A stretch of DNA of 20,128 nt from an uncultured Verrucomicrobiales bacterium (GCA_946480965.1 CAMLMI010000040.1:1-20128), one strand, 5' to 3'. Positions 1-8,189 are shown, counted from the stretch's first letter. Numbers and translations: made by a program. The notes: generated by a model not told the origin, from the letters alone.

Positions 1-27
1 TCCTCGCCGGCAGGATGGCGGCGCTAC
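1..27 (-). repeat. REP-like intergenic hairpin (partial view)
   Basis: Read on the minus strand, this is GTAGC followed by a short stem: CGCCG at 5-9 pairs with CGGCG at 19-23 around an 8-13 base loop region. It shares ATCCTGCCG with the hairpin at 2799-2816 and the leading GTAGC with the one at 16414. It lies just beyond the polX stop. It may be cut by the window edge, and the similarity to the other two sites is short, so family membership is an inference. Confidence 0.3.
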
Positions 28-63
28 GTGGTGATTCGGCCGGAGCCGTTACCCATCACGAGG

Positions 64-1821
64 TCACACCCCGTGCTGCTTCCGCTTCGCAGCAAGCGCT
101 TCGCGGAGCTTGGGAAGTGGAAGGGTGTTCATCACCTCGGCTGCGCAAAGGCCGCCCTTGCGGGCGATGTGGGCGCCGAGACGGAGCCATCCAGCGTGGT
201 GGAGCTTGTGAGCGTCGCAGTTGACCACGCACTTCACGCCCTTGGACCGGGCGTAGCGCCAGAACCGCCAGTCCATGTCGAGGCGGTAGGGGCTGGCGTT
301 GATCTCGATCCAAGTGCCGGTGGCGGCGCAGGCGTCGATCACGGCCTGTTGGTTGACCTTGTAGGGCTCGCGCTCGAGCAGCAGCCGGCCGGTGAGGTGG
401 CCGAGGATGTGGACGTGCGGGTTCATCGCCGCCTTGATTAGGCGGTTGGTGTTGTCGGCCTCTTCGCGCGACGGCACGTGCAGGCTGGCGACGACGACGT
501 CGAGCCGCGCCAAGAGGTCGTTCTCGAAGTCGAGGCCGTCCTTGAGGATGTCCACTTCGCTGCCGGTCAGGAGGCGGAAGTCGCTGCCGTCGTCGGCCAG
601 CTTCCGGTTCACTTTGGCGACCGCGGCGAGCTGCTCGGTCAAACGGGCGGCATCGAGTCCGTTGGCCTGGAATGATGCGCGGGAATGGTCGGTGATCGCC
701 CAGTAGGCGAGGCCGAGTTCCTCCATGTGTTCGGCGATTGATTCGAGGGTGTCGCGGCCGTCGCTCCAGTTGGAATGGTTGTGGAGCGATCCCTTGAGAT
801 CGGTCCATTCGACGAGGTCGGGCGTGCGACCGGTTTCGGCGAGAGAGAACTCGCCCTGGTCCTCGCGCAGTTCCGGCGGGACATAGGCGAGACCGAGCTT
901 GGCGAAGATCTCCTCCTCCGTGGCGCACTTCTCCAGCAAGGCGGGATCGCGCGTCTCCTCGTTGGAGCGGAAGAGCCCGTATTCGTTGAGGCGCAGGCCG
1001 CGTTCGATGGCCCGCTGGCGCATGACAATGTTGTGCTCCTTGCTGCCGGTGAAGTAGGCGAGGGCAAAGGGAAACTCTGCGTCGCTGACCACCCGGAGAT
1101 CGGCCTGGATGCCGCCTTCGAGGATGACGCTGGCCTTGGTTTCGCCCTTGGCGAGGACGTTGAGGATGCCGGGACGCTGGACGAAGAACTCGATGACCTC
1201 CGCCGGCTGCCGCGACGAGGCGAGGAAGTCGATGTCGCCGATCACTTCCTTCCAGCGGCGCAGGCTGCCGGCCACGCTGCACCGGGTGACGTCGGAATGG
1301 GCGCGCAGGTCGTCGAGGATCGGTTCGGCCACACGGAGCGCGTCGGACAGGCGGTGGCGGGAGGCAAACTGGCGCTTGAAGGAAATGCCTTCGAGGATCT
1401 TCGCCTGGGTCTTTTCGCCGAAGCCGTCGAGCGTAGCGACCCGGCCCTGCATGCAGGCGGCTTCCAGTTCCTCGATGGAGGTGACGCCCAGCTCGTCGTT
1501 GAGCTTCTTCACCTTCTTCGGTCCGAGGCCGGAGATGGAGAGCATCTCGACGAGACCGGCGGGGACGGAGGCTTTCAGCTCCTCGTAGTAGGGCAGGCGG
1601 CCGGTGGTGACGAGCGTGGCGACCTTGTCCTGAAGCGCGTCGCCAAAGCCCTTGAGTTCGCCGAGGCGCTTCTCCGCGACGAGCGTCTCCAGCGGCTCGG
1701 CGAGGCCTTCGAGAGTGCGGGCGCCGTTGGCGTAGGCCCGGGTCTTGAAGGGGTTCTCGCCCTTCAATTCCAGCAGCACGCCGATCTCCTCAAGGATCGC
1801 CGCAACTTCGTCTTTGTTCAT
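64..1821 (-). CDS. polX: DNA polymerase/3'-5' exonuclease PolX
   Basis: Family X DNA polymerase fused to a PHP phosphoesterase domain, a gap-filling repair enzyme of the cytoplasm. The 585-aa product has the usual length for bacterial PolX. An N-terminal helix-hairpin-helix region (about 1-150, with GLGPKKVKKL near 98) is followed by the polymerase core. That core has the GSLRR nucleotide-binding motif (185-189), the GDIDF metal site (D196, D198) and a third acidic residue, D241. The C-terminal PHP domain (from about 340) keeps its metal ligands: LHNHS (H347, H349), D354, TDHS (H379), E422, H448, H475 and NCDAH (D536, H538). Both activities therefore look intact. The start was set at MNKDEV; an in-frame ATG 23 codons upstream would add a non-conserved tail running into the terminator of the preceding gene. 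No clear Shine-Dalgarno is visible. It is probably transcribed alone, because a terminator lies upstream. Confidence 0.95.
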   Translation of the reverse strand: MNKDEVAAILEEIGVLLELKGENPFKTRAYANGARTLEGLAEPLETLVAEKRLGELKGFGDALQDKVATLVTTGRLPYYEELKASVPAGLVEMLSISGLGPKKVKKLNDELGVTSIEELEAACMQGRVATLDGFGEKTQAKILEGISFKRQFASRHRLSDALRVAEPILDDLRAHSDVTRCSVAGSLRRWKEVIGDIDFLASSRQPAEVIEFFVQRPGILNVLAKGETKASVILEGGIQADLRVVSDAEFPFALAYFTGSKEHNIVMRQRAIERGLRLNEYGLFRSNEETRDPALLEKCATEEEIFAKLGLAYVPPELREDQGEFSLAETGRTPDLVEWTDLKGSLHNHSNWSDGRDTLESIAEHMEELGLAYWAITDHSRASFQANGLDAARLTEQLAAVAKVNRKLADDGSDFRLLTGSEVDILKDGLDFENDLLARLDVVVASLHVPSREEADNTNRLIKAAMNPHVHILGHLTGRLLLEREPYKVNQQAVIDACAATGTWIEINASPYRLDMDWRFWRYARSKGVKCVVNCDAHKLHHAGWLRLGAHIARKGGLCAAEVMNTLPLPKLREALAAKRKQHGV

Positions 1822-1888
1822 GGTCGAGCCGGACAGTAGTCCGGGCCGGGAAACGGGCCAGTGGAAATGCGGGGGCTGCTGCTCAAAC

Positions 1889-1918
1889 AAAAAGCCCGAC
1901 CGAATCGGCCGGGCTTTT
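1889..1918 (-). terminator. Rho-independent terminator of chdC
   Basis: AAAAGCCCG (1890-1898) pairs perfectly with CGGGCTTTT (1910-1918). An A/C mismatch and a further CCG/CGG follow inside, around an AAT loop. On the minus strand the hairpin ends in TTTTTGTTTG, beginning about 20 nt after the chdC stop codon. This orientation fits termination of the leftward chdC transcript and insulates polX from it. Confidence 0.9.
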
Positions 1919-1938
1919 AGAGTATCACCTGAGATTGC

Positions 1939-2757
1939 TCACAGCTTCAAATGCTCGAACAGGTCCTTCGGCTCCAACCGGAGGTTGATGTAGAAGGGGC
2001 CGAACTCACCGTAGCGGGCGGTGACCTCGTCGAAGCGCATCTCGTAAACGATGTTCTTCACGTCGTCCAAGTTGTGCGCCATAAGCGTGACGCCCCACTC
2101 CCAGTCGTCGATGCCGGTGGAGCCGGTGATCATCTGGGAGATCTTGCCGGCGTATTTGCGGCCGGTCTTCGCGTGGCTGCCCATGAGCTTCTTCCGGTCG
2201 TCGAACGAGAGCATATACCAGTTGTCGGCCAGCTCGCGCTTCTTGCTCATCGGGTAGAAACACATGATCGGCCAGTCCTGCATCTCGGGGTTCAGGCGGT
2301 AGAACTTGTATTCGTCGTTGCGCTTCTTCGCGACGGCGAAGGCCTCTTCGAACTCCGGCGTGCCGGGTTGCGGCTTCTTCTCGCCGTGCTGGATCATCCG
2401 CTTCAGGTCGTCGTCCGTGGTGACGTATTCGGGCAGCTCGGTGACGCTGAGGTAGGTGAAGGCGGGCGTGAGCACCCCGGCGGGGAAGGCGGTCTCGAAC
2501 TCGCGCTGCAACGCGCTGATCTGCTGGAGCTCGGCGGCGTAGAGGATGACGGCGATGTCGGCCTTGCCGCCGACGTTGGCGAAGGTGGAGATGCGCGGCG
2601 CGGCGGGACCGGGATAGGCGGCGCAGACCTTCTCCAGGTTCTCCAGCGTCTCCTGCCGCTCGTCCTTGGAGAGATCGCTCCAGGCGACGCGGTCGAGGTG
2701 GAAGAACAGGTGCATCACGTGGATGCCTTCGTTGAGTTTCACGGAGGGGATGGGCAT
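1939..2757 (-). CDS. chdC: Coproheme decarboxylase (HemQ/ChdC, chlorite dismutase-like family)
   Basis: Predicted to decarboxylate coproheme III to heme b, the last step of the coproporphyrin-dependent heme pathway, in the cytoplasm. The 272-aa protein keeps the residues known from Listeria HemQ at a constant offset of 21. R154 corresponds to R133, Y168 (in YPMSKKR) to catalytic Y147, K172 to K151, H195 (proximal heme ligand, in GSHAKTGR) to H174, and Q208 to Q187. This correspondence uses remembered Listeria numbering. The presence of Q rather than the Arg of true chlorite dismutases argues against chlorite degradation. The motifs ITGSTGIDDWEWGVTL and YEMRFDE are typical of the family. The start MPIPSV is the first ATG; MHLFFH at residue 15 is an alternative. 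The gene follows the receiver-like gene by 60 nt on the same strand and ends at a strong terminator, so the two are probably cotranscribed. Confidence 0.92.
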   Translation of the reverse strand: MPIPSVKLNEGIHVMHLFFHLDRVAWSDLSKDERQETLENLEKVCAAYPGPAAPRISTFANVGGKADIAVILYAAELQQISALQREFETAFPAGVLTPAFTYLSVTELPEYVTTDDDLKRMIQHGEKKPQPGTPEFEEAFAVAKKRNDEYKFYRLNPEMQDWPIMCFYPMSKKRELADNWYMLSFDDRKKLMGSHAKTGRKYAGKISQMITGSTGIDDWEWGVTLMAHNLDDVKNIVYEMRFDEVTARYGEFGPFYINLRLEPKDLFEHLKL

Positions 2758-2782
2758 GGGGAAATCTGGTTTGAACGGCTTA

Positions 2783-2817
2783 GTTGCGGCGGATGGGCGG
2801 CGGCAATCCTGCCGCCA
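2783..2817. repeat. Intergenic hairpin, REP-like
   Basis: GGCGGCA (2799-2805) pairs with TGCCGCC (2810-2816) around ATCC, and a second GCGGCGGA copy lies just upstream. The stem abuts the TAA stop of the receiver-like gene (2818-2820). It lacks a T-tract, so it is not a standard terminator. Its core resembles the elements at 1-27 and 16414-16469. Confidence 0.45.
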
Positions 2818-3192
2818 TTACTCAACGCGTAGAACGTGTTCCAACAACTGGGGAAGCTGTTCTCCGATGCTCGACACGTGGGCGACGAGCGCGACGCCGG
2901 CCGCTTGTGCATTCGCCAACTGACGGGGGTCCTGGTCGCCGGCGATGCCGAGCACGGGGATGTGGTTGGTATCGCCGTTGGCCTTCACGGCCTTCACTTC
3001 CTCAAGGATGTTGCCCTTGCGCACGCGCAGGTCCGCCACGATCACCATCGGCTTCTCGCGGATGGCCACGGCGGCGAACTGGCCGACATCCAGCACCGTC
3101 TGGACCCGGTAGCCGAGATCCTGCATCCGGTTGATCAGTTGCGATCCCGGCAGCAGTTGCTCGTAGAAAATCAGCGCCAAAGGCTGCGTCAT
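2818..3192 (-). CDS. Degenerate receiver-domain (CheY-like) protein
   Basis: This 124-aa, single-domain protein has the alternating strand/helix pattern of response-regulator receivers. LALIFYEQL stands for strand 1, MVIVADLRVRKG for strand 3 with D54 at the phospho-acceptor position, IPVLGIAGDQD for strand 4, and GVALVAHV for strand 5. The usual acidic pair after strand 1 is FYEQ here. The Thr/Ser after strand 4 is Ala, and the conserved Lys after strand 5 is absent. Normal Mg-dependent phosphotransfer is therefore doubtful, and I call it a pseudo-receiver. The start MTQPLAL was chosen because the sequence upstream in frame is low-complexity and overlaps the divergent AsmA gene. It is likely the first gene of a unit with chdC (60-nt gap). 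I do not recognise a specific family; the role is unknown. Confidence 0.7.
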   Translation of the reverse strand: MTQPLALIFYEQLLPGSQLINRMQDLGYRVQTVLDVGQFAAVAIREKPMVIVADLRVRKGNILEEVKAVKANGDTNHIPVLGIAGDQDPRQLANAQAAGVALVAHVSSIGEQLPQLLEHVLRVE

Positions 3193-3316
3193 GGCCGGGA
3201 GCTTGGGAAACGACCGTGGGCTTGGCAATCCCTCCCTTCGGGCCGACAGGCACCCGGAACAGACTGGCGCAACGCCGGAGGATCGGTAGGTTGCCCCACC
3301 TGATTTTTTGAACGCC
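3193..3316. promoter_or_regulatory. Divergent promoter region, receiver-like gene / AsmA gene
   Basis: These 124 bp separate two divergent start codons and must hold promoters for both. I see no convincing -35/-10 pair. Just before the AsmA start, AGGT-TGCCCC-ACCT followed by a run of six T (3304-3309) forms a weak 4-bp hairpin that is probably not functional. Confidence 0.35.
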
Positions 3317-6085
3317 ATGTCCGCCGCTACCGCCTCCTCCAAACCGGCCCCGCAACGCCGTTGGCCGAAACGCCTCGGCATCGCCGCCGCCGTCTTCGTG
3401 GTCCTGCTCGTCGTCGTTTGGTTCACCGTGACCAGCGGCGCCTTCATCAAGGGCGTCGTCCTGCCGCGGGTCGGCTCCGCGCTGAACGCCAAGGTCACGG
3501 CCGAAGACGTCGCGCTCAGCCCCTTCTCCAGCCTGTCCGTCTCCGGGCTCAAGGTGGAGACGGCTGGCCCGGAGCCGCTGGTCACATTGAAGGATCTCCG
3601 CGTCCGCTACGGCCTCATGGACATCATTGGCGGCAAGATCACGGTGGACGAGGTCACGGTCGATTCGCCCGTCATCCAGCTCGTGTTCAACGCCGACGGC
3701 ACCAGCAATCTCGACCCGCTCCTCCAGTCCTCCAGCGAACCCAAGAAGGAGACCGCTTCGTCCTCCGAGACGCCCCAGCTCGCCGTGCGCAACGTGCAGT
3801 TGAAGAACGCCCTCGTCCGCGTCGTGCAGAAGCAGGCCGACGGCTCCGCGCTCACCGCCGAGATCTCCGGGCTGAACGTCTCGCTCGACCAGTTGGTCAA
3901 CGGGGCCAAGACCTCCTTGAAGATCGCCGCCACGCTCAAGGCCGCACAAACCGGCACCAACGCCTTCAGCCTCGCGGCCAATCTCGATGGCGACCTCGGT
4001 TCCGAGCTTTCCGCCGAGCTGATGCCGAAGCAGGCCACCGGCAAGATCCAGCTCGGTGTGGCCGACGCGACCGGTTCTCTCGCCGTGGCCAAGGGTTTCC
4101 AGGTCGCACTCAACACCGACCTGACGCCGAGCGAGCTCCGCGACCTTTCGCTGAATCTCTCCCGCAACTCCGAAGCTCTCGCCGCCTTGAAGCTCTCCGG
4201 TCCGTTCGACGCCGCCCAAAGCACCGGCCAGCTCGACCTCGCGCTCAGCGGCGTGGATCGTCGCCTCTTCGCCTTCGTCCGCGAATTGACCGGACTGGAC
4301 CTTGGCGATTCCGCGCTGGGTCTCTCCGCCAAGATCACCTTGGCCGAGGCGGGCCAGCAGATCGGCGTCGCGGGTCGCTTGGACGGCAAGGCGCTCAGCC
4401 TGAAATCCGCCGACGGCACCGCCACACCGGCGACGGACTTGGCGTTGACCTACGACGTCACGCTGAAAGGCAATGCGCTGACGGTTCGCGAAGTCTCCCT
4501 TGCCCCCAGCGTGCTGGGCCGTCCCGGCGGACGCATCGTGGTGGAGGGCGGGTTCCAGATGAACGACAGCACCGGCTCGGTTGAAGTGCGGCTGGAAGGC
4601 TTGAACCAGGATCTGGTCAATCCGTTCCTCGGTGGCCAGTTGGCCGGGCGTGAACTGCTCTCCGTGGCGCTCGATGGCCGGACCGCCGTCCAGCTCAACC
4701 ACGGCGGGGCCGTCGAGCTGAAGACCGATCTGGGCGTGTCGAACCTCGTGACCCGCGCCGCCGGTTCGGCCCAGGCCGATCCCGCGTTGCAGCTCGGCCT
4801 CCGGACCGATCTCGCCCATGCGGGCAATGTCCTCACGCTGCGCGATCTTTCCGTGCAGTTGCCGCCCTCCACGCTCGCCAGCAACCGCCTCTCCCTCGCG
4901 GGCCAGGTGGACCTCTCCCGTCCCAACGCCACCTCCGGCCAGTTGACGCTGTCGTCCGACGCGCTCGATCTCACGCCGCTCTACGACTTCCTCGCCGGTG
5001 GTCCCGCGACCACCAATGCGACGGCGGCTCCCGCGCCCGCACCGACCACCACGAACGCCGAGCCCGATGCGCTGACGTTGCCCGTGGGCGAGTTCACCTT
5101 CGCCACCCAGATCGGCCGGATGCACCTGCGGAAGATCGCCGTTTCCAACCTCGTGATGAACGCCCGCGCCACCTCCAACGCCATCGTGCTCAAGCCGGTT
5201 TCCTGGACGCTCAACGGCGCGCCCGTTTCCGCAGACGCCGACCTTGATCTCGGTGTGAAGGGCTGGCGCTACGATCTCGGCCTGAAGCTCGACCGCGTGC
5301 CGGCCCAGCCCATCGTCGATTCGTTCCTGCCCGGCTACGAAGGCCAGTTCCTCGGTTCGCTGTTGGTGGACACCCGGATCAAGGGCGCGGGCGTGACCGG
5401 GCTGAACCTCAAGAAATCGCTCGCGGGCAACATCGGCTTCAGTCTGACCAACGTGAACATCCAGGTCGTGTCGCCGAAGTGGAAACCGCTGCTCACCGTC
5501 ATCGGCACCGCTCTGCGTCTGACCGAAGTGGCCCAGTCCCCGCTCAACGCCATCTACAGCGACATCCGGCTCGGCGGCGGCACCATCGACCTCAAGGGCG
5601 TGACCGTGGAGAGCGAAGCGTTCCGCGCGGACATCGTCGGCGCCGTCCAGATCGCCGACGTGTTGAACGACTCCAAGCTTCCCGAATTGCCGGTGAAGCT
5701 GCAGCTCCGACGTTCCCTGGCCAAGAAGGCGAACCTCCTGCCCGACGGCACGCCCGAAGACGCGAAATACGCGCCCATCCAGGACTTCGTGAAACTGAAG
5801 GGCACGCTCGGCGCGCCCGAGGCCGACATCGACAAGGGCGTCGTCACCCTCATGGTCCTCAAGTCCACCCCCGTTGGCGACGTGACCGGCGCGGCCGGCG
5901 GCATCCTCAAGGGCGGAGCCAACGTCGTGGGCGGCGTGCTGGGCGGCATCTTTGGCGGCGGCACCAACGCTCCCGCCGCTGGCGTGACCAATGCGCCCGC
6001 CGGCTCCACCAACGCCCCGGCCGGCACGACCAACGCCGCGCCGAAAAACCCGCTCGAAGGCCTGCTCAATCCCTTCCGCCGCTGA
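3317..6085 (+). CDS. AsmA-family envelope protein
   Basis: A 922-aa protein with a short basic cytoplasmic tail, one N-terminal transmembrane anchor (about 20-38, IAAAVFVVLLVVVWF) and a long periplasmic beta-rich body. After the anchor comes the pattern typical of AsmA-like proteins: VTAEDVALSPFSSLSVSGLKV, then LKDLRVRYG, IIGGKITVDEVTVDSPVIQL and FNADGTSNLDPLL. Near the end is LKGTLGAPEADID, characteristic of the AsmA C-terminal region. Family members are bridge-like proteins linked to outer-membrane assembly and lipid transport; the specific role here is inferred. An Ala/Pro/Thr linker sits at about 561-584. The tail is Gly-rich (GGVLGGIFGGG), followed by four TNAPAG-type repeats ending in FRR. 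The start is the ATG at 3317; a TTG at 3308 is possible. The stop overlaps the convergent ABC ATPase gene by 20 bp. Confidence 0.85.
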   Translation: MSAATASSKPAPQRRWPKRLGIAAAVFVVLLVVVWFTVTSGAFIKGVVLPRVGSALNAKVTAEDVALSPFSSLSVSGLKVETAGPEPLVTLKDLRVRYGLMDIIGGKITVDEVTVDSPVIQLVFNADGTSNLDPLLQSSSEPKKETASSSETPQLAVRNVQLKNALVRVVQKQADGSALTAEISGLNVSLDQLVNGAKTSLKIAATLKAAQTGTNAFSLAANLDGDLGSELSAELMPKQATGKIQLGVADATGSLAVAKGFQVALNTDLTPSELRDLSLNLSRNSEALAALKLSGPFDAAQSTGQLDLALSGVDRRLFAFVRELTGLDLGDSALGLSAKITLAEAGQQIGVAGRLDGKALSLKSADGTATPATDLALTYDVTLKGNALTVREVSLAPSVLGRPGGRIVVEGGFQMNDSTGSVEVRLEGLNQDLVNPFLGGQLAGRELLSVALDGRTAVQLNHGGAVELKTDLGVSNLVTRAAGSAQADPALQLGLRTDLAHAGNVLTLRDLSVQLPPSTLASNRLSLAGQVDLSRPNATSGQLTLSSDALDLTPLYDFLAGGPATTNATAAPAPAPTTTNAEPDALTLPVGEFTFATQIGRMHLRKIAVSNLVMNARATSNAIVLKPVSWTLNGAPVSADADLDLGVKGWRYDLGLKLDRVPAQPIVDSFLPGYEGQFLGSLLVDTRIKGAGVTGLNLKKSLAGNIGFSLTNVNIQVVSPKWKPLLTVIGTALRLTEVAQSPLNAIYSDIRLGGGTIDLKGVTVESEAFRADIVGAVQIADVLNDSKLPELPVKLQLRRSLAKKANLLPDGTPEDAKYAPIQDFVKLKGTLGAPEADIDKGVVTLMVLKSTPVGDVTGAAGGILKGGANVVGGVLGGIFGGGTNAPAAGVTNAPAGSTNAPAGTTNAAPKNPLEGLLNPFRR

Positions 6086-7172
6086 ACCAGAGCGCCTCGC
6101 TCCAGTTCACCGTCCAACGGACCGTCATTCCCGCTTCCAGCGGCCACGTCTCCGTGGTCCGCACGAGCAATGTTCGTCCGTCCACGGACAATTCGATCCG
6201 CTGTTCCCAGCCGAGCCGCGCCACGCGCGTGACGGTTCCGTCCATCGCCAGGCCGTCCAGCAATCCGGGCCGGACCATCACGCCGGTGTCAGAACTGGCC
6301 GGGGGCAAGACCCGGATGGCTTCCGGCCGCAGATAGAGCCACCGCGTCCCGCCCAGATCATCCGGCGGAAGACTCTGCGGCATCGCCCAGCGCAATCCTT
6401 CCGCCTCGAACCAGCGGCCCTGCGCGTCCGCCTGAATGCGGCCCCGGAACCGGTTGATCCCGGCGGTGGCCATGAACTCCGCGACAAACGGCGTGGCCGG
6501 TGAGCGGTGGAGCTCTGCCGGAGTTCCGCATTGTTCCAAGCGGCCGCCGCGCATCACCGCCAGCCGGTCCGACAGTTCCATCGCCTCGTCCTGGTCGTGC
6601 GTCACATGGATCGCGGGCACCTTCAGTTCGCGCTGCAAGCGATGGATCTCGCGCCGCAACCCGCGCCGCAGTTCCGGATCGAGCTGCGACAGCGGTTCGT
6701 CCAGCAGCAACAGCCTCGGTCGGCTAACAAGCACCCGCCCGAGCGCCACGCGCTGTTGTTCCCCGCCGGAAAGCTGCGCGGGCCGACGCTCCAACAACGA
6801 AACCAATCCCAGCCGTTCAGCGGCTTCACTGATCCGTTGCTTCGCCTCGGTGCTTGGAACCTTCCGAAGTCGAAGGCCGATCCCGAGATTCTCCGCCACC
6901 GTCAATTGCGGCAGCAGCGCCGGGTTCTGCGCGATCAGCGCCACCTCGCGCCGCTCCGGCGGCAAGACGTCGAAGCGGCCTTCGCCGAACCGGATCTCCC
7001 CGCTCGACGCCGCTTCCAGTCCTGCGAGCAGCCGGAGCAACGTGCTCTTGCCGCTGCCGCTCGGGCCGCAGACGACGAGGAATTCGCCCGCCGCCACGTC
7101 GAGCGACACGCCGTCCAAAGCCGCGACGTCGCCGAAACGTTTGCCGAGCTGGATGATTCGCAGGGTGGACAC
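6066..7172 (-). CDS. ABC transporter ATP-binding protein (CUT1/MalK-like, with TOBE)
   Basis: This 368-aa ATPase energises an importer at the cytoplasmic face of the inner membrane. Walker A is GPSGSGKST (36-44), the Q-loop is Q82, the signature is LSGGEQQ (134-140), Walker B is LLLLDEP (154-160) and the H-switch is H192 (VTHDQDEA). All are intact. The region after about 235 (INRFRGRI, YLRPEAIRVL, then GTVTRVARLGWEQRIELSVDG) looks like the TOBE regulatory/substrate domain of MalK, UgpC and PotA relatives. Substrate cannot be read from the sequence; sugar, polyamine, iron or molybdate-type importers are all possible. No permease or binding protein lies nearby. The gene sits 18 bp after the MDR oxidoreductase on the same strand, so the two are probably cotranscribed. 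The 3' end overlaps the AsmA gene tail to tail. Confidence 0.9.
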   Translation of the reverse strand: MSTLRIIQLGKRFGDVAALDGVSLDVAAGEFLVVCGPSGSGKSTLLRLLAGLEAASSGEIRFGEGRFDVLPPERREVALIAQNPALLPQLTVAENLGIGLRLRKVPSTEAKQRISEAAERLGLVSLLERRPAQLSGGEQQRVALGRVLVSRPRLLLLDEPLSQLDPELRRGLRREIHRLQRELKVPAIHVTHDQDEAMELSDRLAVMRGGRLEQCGTPAELHRSPATPFVAEFMATAGINRFRGRIQADAQGRWFEAEGLRWAMPQSLPPDDLGGTRWLYLRPEAIRVLPPASSDTGVMVRPGLLDGLAMDGTVTRVARLGWEQRIELSVDGRTLLVRTTETWPLEAGMTVRWTVNWSEALWFSGGRD

Positions 7173-7190
7173 GTGCTCTCGAACCGAAGC

Positions 7191-8189
7191 CTACGCGTGG
7201 CGCAGCACGATTTTCCCAAACTGGCCACCGCGCGCCATCAGCGCGAAGGCGTCGGCCGCCTGGACCAGCGGAAAAACGTCGCTGATCACCGGCTGGATCG
7301 CGTGGCGCTCGACCGTCGTGGCCATGCCGTTGAAGTCGTCGGGCGAACCCATCGTGGTGCCCAGCAGGCTGAGCTGTTTCCAAAAGACCTTCCGCGTCAC
7401 CAGCTCCGGCACCGGCCCGGCCGTGGCCCCGAAGAAGACGATCCTTCCGCCCGGTTTCGCCAGGTCGATCAGGTGGTTGAAGCCCGCGCCCGACGCGCTG
7501 TCCACGATCACGTCGAAGCCGCCGGTGTCCTTGAGCAAGGTCTCGGCCCAACCGGTTTCCTTGTAGTTCGCGCCACCCTTCGCGCCCAGCGTCCGCGCCT
7601 TGGCCAGCTTGTCGGCGGAGCTGGAAGTGACCCACGCCTCGGCTCCGGCCGCCGTGGCGAACTGGAGCGCGAAGAGCGCCGTGCCCGCGCCGATGCCGGT
7701 CACGAGCACGCGTTCGCCCACACGGAGCTGCGCGCGGCTGAAGAGCGCGCGCCACGCGGTCAACGCCGCCAAGGGCAGCGCCGCCGCCGCTTCCCACGAA
7801 AGGGCCGCCGGCTTGGGCGCAAGCTGCACGATTGGCACATGGATCTTCTCCGCCATCGTGCCGTTCTTCGGCAGTCCGAGGATGGTGAACCGGTCGCCGA
7901 ACGCGCGCGGTGACGTGCCCCAGTCGAAGCTCGGGTTGATCACCACTTCGCGGTTGAGCCACGCGGCATCGACGCCTTCGCCCACCGCTGTGACCACGCC
8001 GGCGCCGTCGGAACCGGGCACGATCGGATACTGGATGCCCGCATACAGGCCCTGCTGGATCCAGACGTCGCGATGGTTCAAGGCCGAGGCGCGCAGCGTG
8101 ACGACGGCTTCGCCAGGAGCGGCAACGGGATCGGGGAGGGATTGAAGGATCGGCGGCTGGTCTTTCCCGGTCAGGACGATGGCGTTCAT
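7191..8189 (-). CDS. MDR-family (zinc-free) alcohol dehydrogenase / quinone oxidoreductase-like protein
   Basis: A 332-aa medium-chain dehydrogenase/reductase, cytoplasmic and NAD(P)H-dependent. The GroES-like N-terminal domain contains ALNHRDVWIQQG, where N38 replaces the catalytic zinc Cys, and PGSDGAGVV, where the zinc His/Glu motif is missing. The protein contains no cysteine at all, so neither the catalytic nor the structural zinc site of classical alcohol dehydrogenases can exist. The Rossmann domain has VLVTGIGAGTALFALQ (162-176), FDVIVDSASG and KPGGRIVFFGA. This places it with quinone-oxidoreductase/YogA-like MDR enzymes. The substrate is unknown. The start MNAIVLTG was preferred over an ATG 12 codons upstream that adds a Pro-rich stretch. 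It is the first gene of a likely pair with the ABC ATPase. Confidence 0.88.
   Translation of the reverse strand: MNAIVLTGKDQPPILQSLPDPVAAPGEAVVTLRASALNHRDVWIQQGLYAGIQYPIVPGSDGAGVVTAVGEGVDAAWLNREVVINPSFDWGTSPRAFGDRFTILGLPKNGTMAEKIHVPIVQLAPKPAALSWEAAAALPLAALTAWRALFSRAQLRVGERVLVTGIGAGTALFALQFATAAGAEAWVTSSSADKLAKARTLGAKGGANYKETGWAETLLKDTGGFDVIVDSASGAGFNHLIDLAKPGGRIVFFGATAGPVPELVTRKVFWKQLSLLGTTMGSPDDFNGMATTVERHAIQPVISDVFPLVQAADAFALMARGGQFGKIVLRHA

Noticed and set aside
1939..2757. True chlorite dismutase (chlorite to chloride and oxygen)
   Set aside because: Q208 replaces the distal Arg of active chlorite dismutases and the HemQ-type Tyr/Lys pair is present, pointing to coproheme decarboxylation.
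2818..3585. A longer 255-codon version of the receiver-like gene
   Set aside because: The extra N-terminal part is low-complexity, overlaps the AsmA gene and lies before strand 1 of the receiver fold.
3002..5125. A 707-codon reading frame antisense to the AsmA gene
   Set aside because: Its product is Gly/Arg/Glu-rich without recognisable motifs, while the plus-strand frame has clear AsmA features. It is a by-product of GC-rich third positions.
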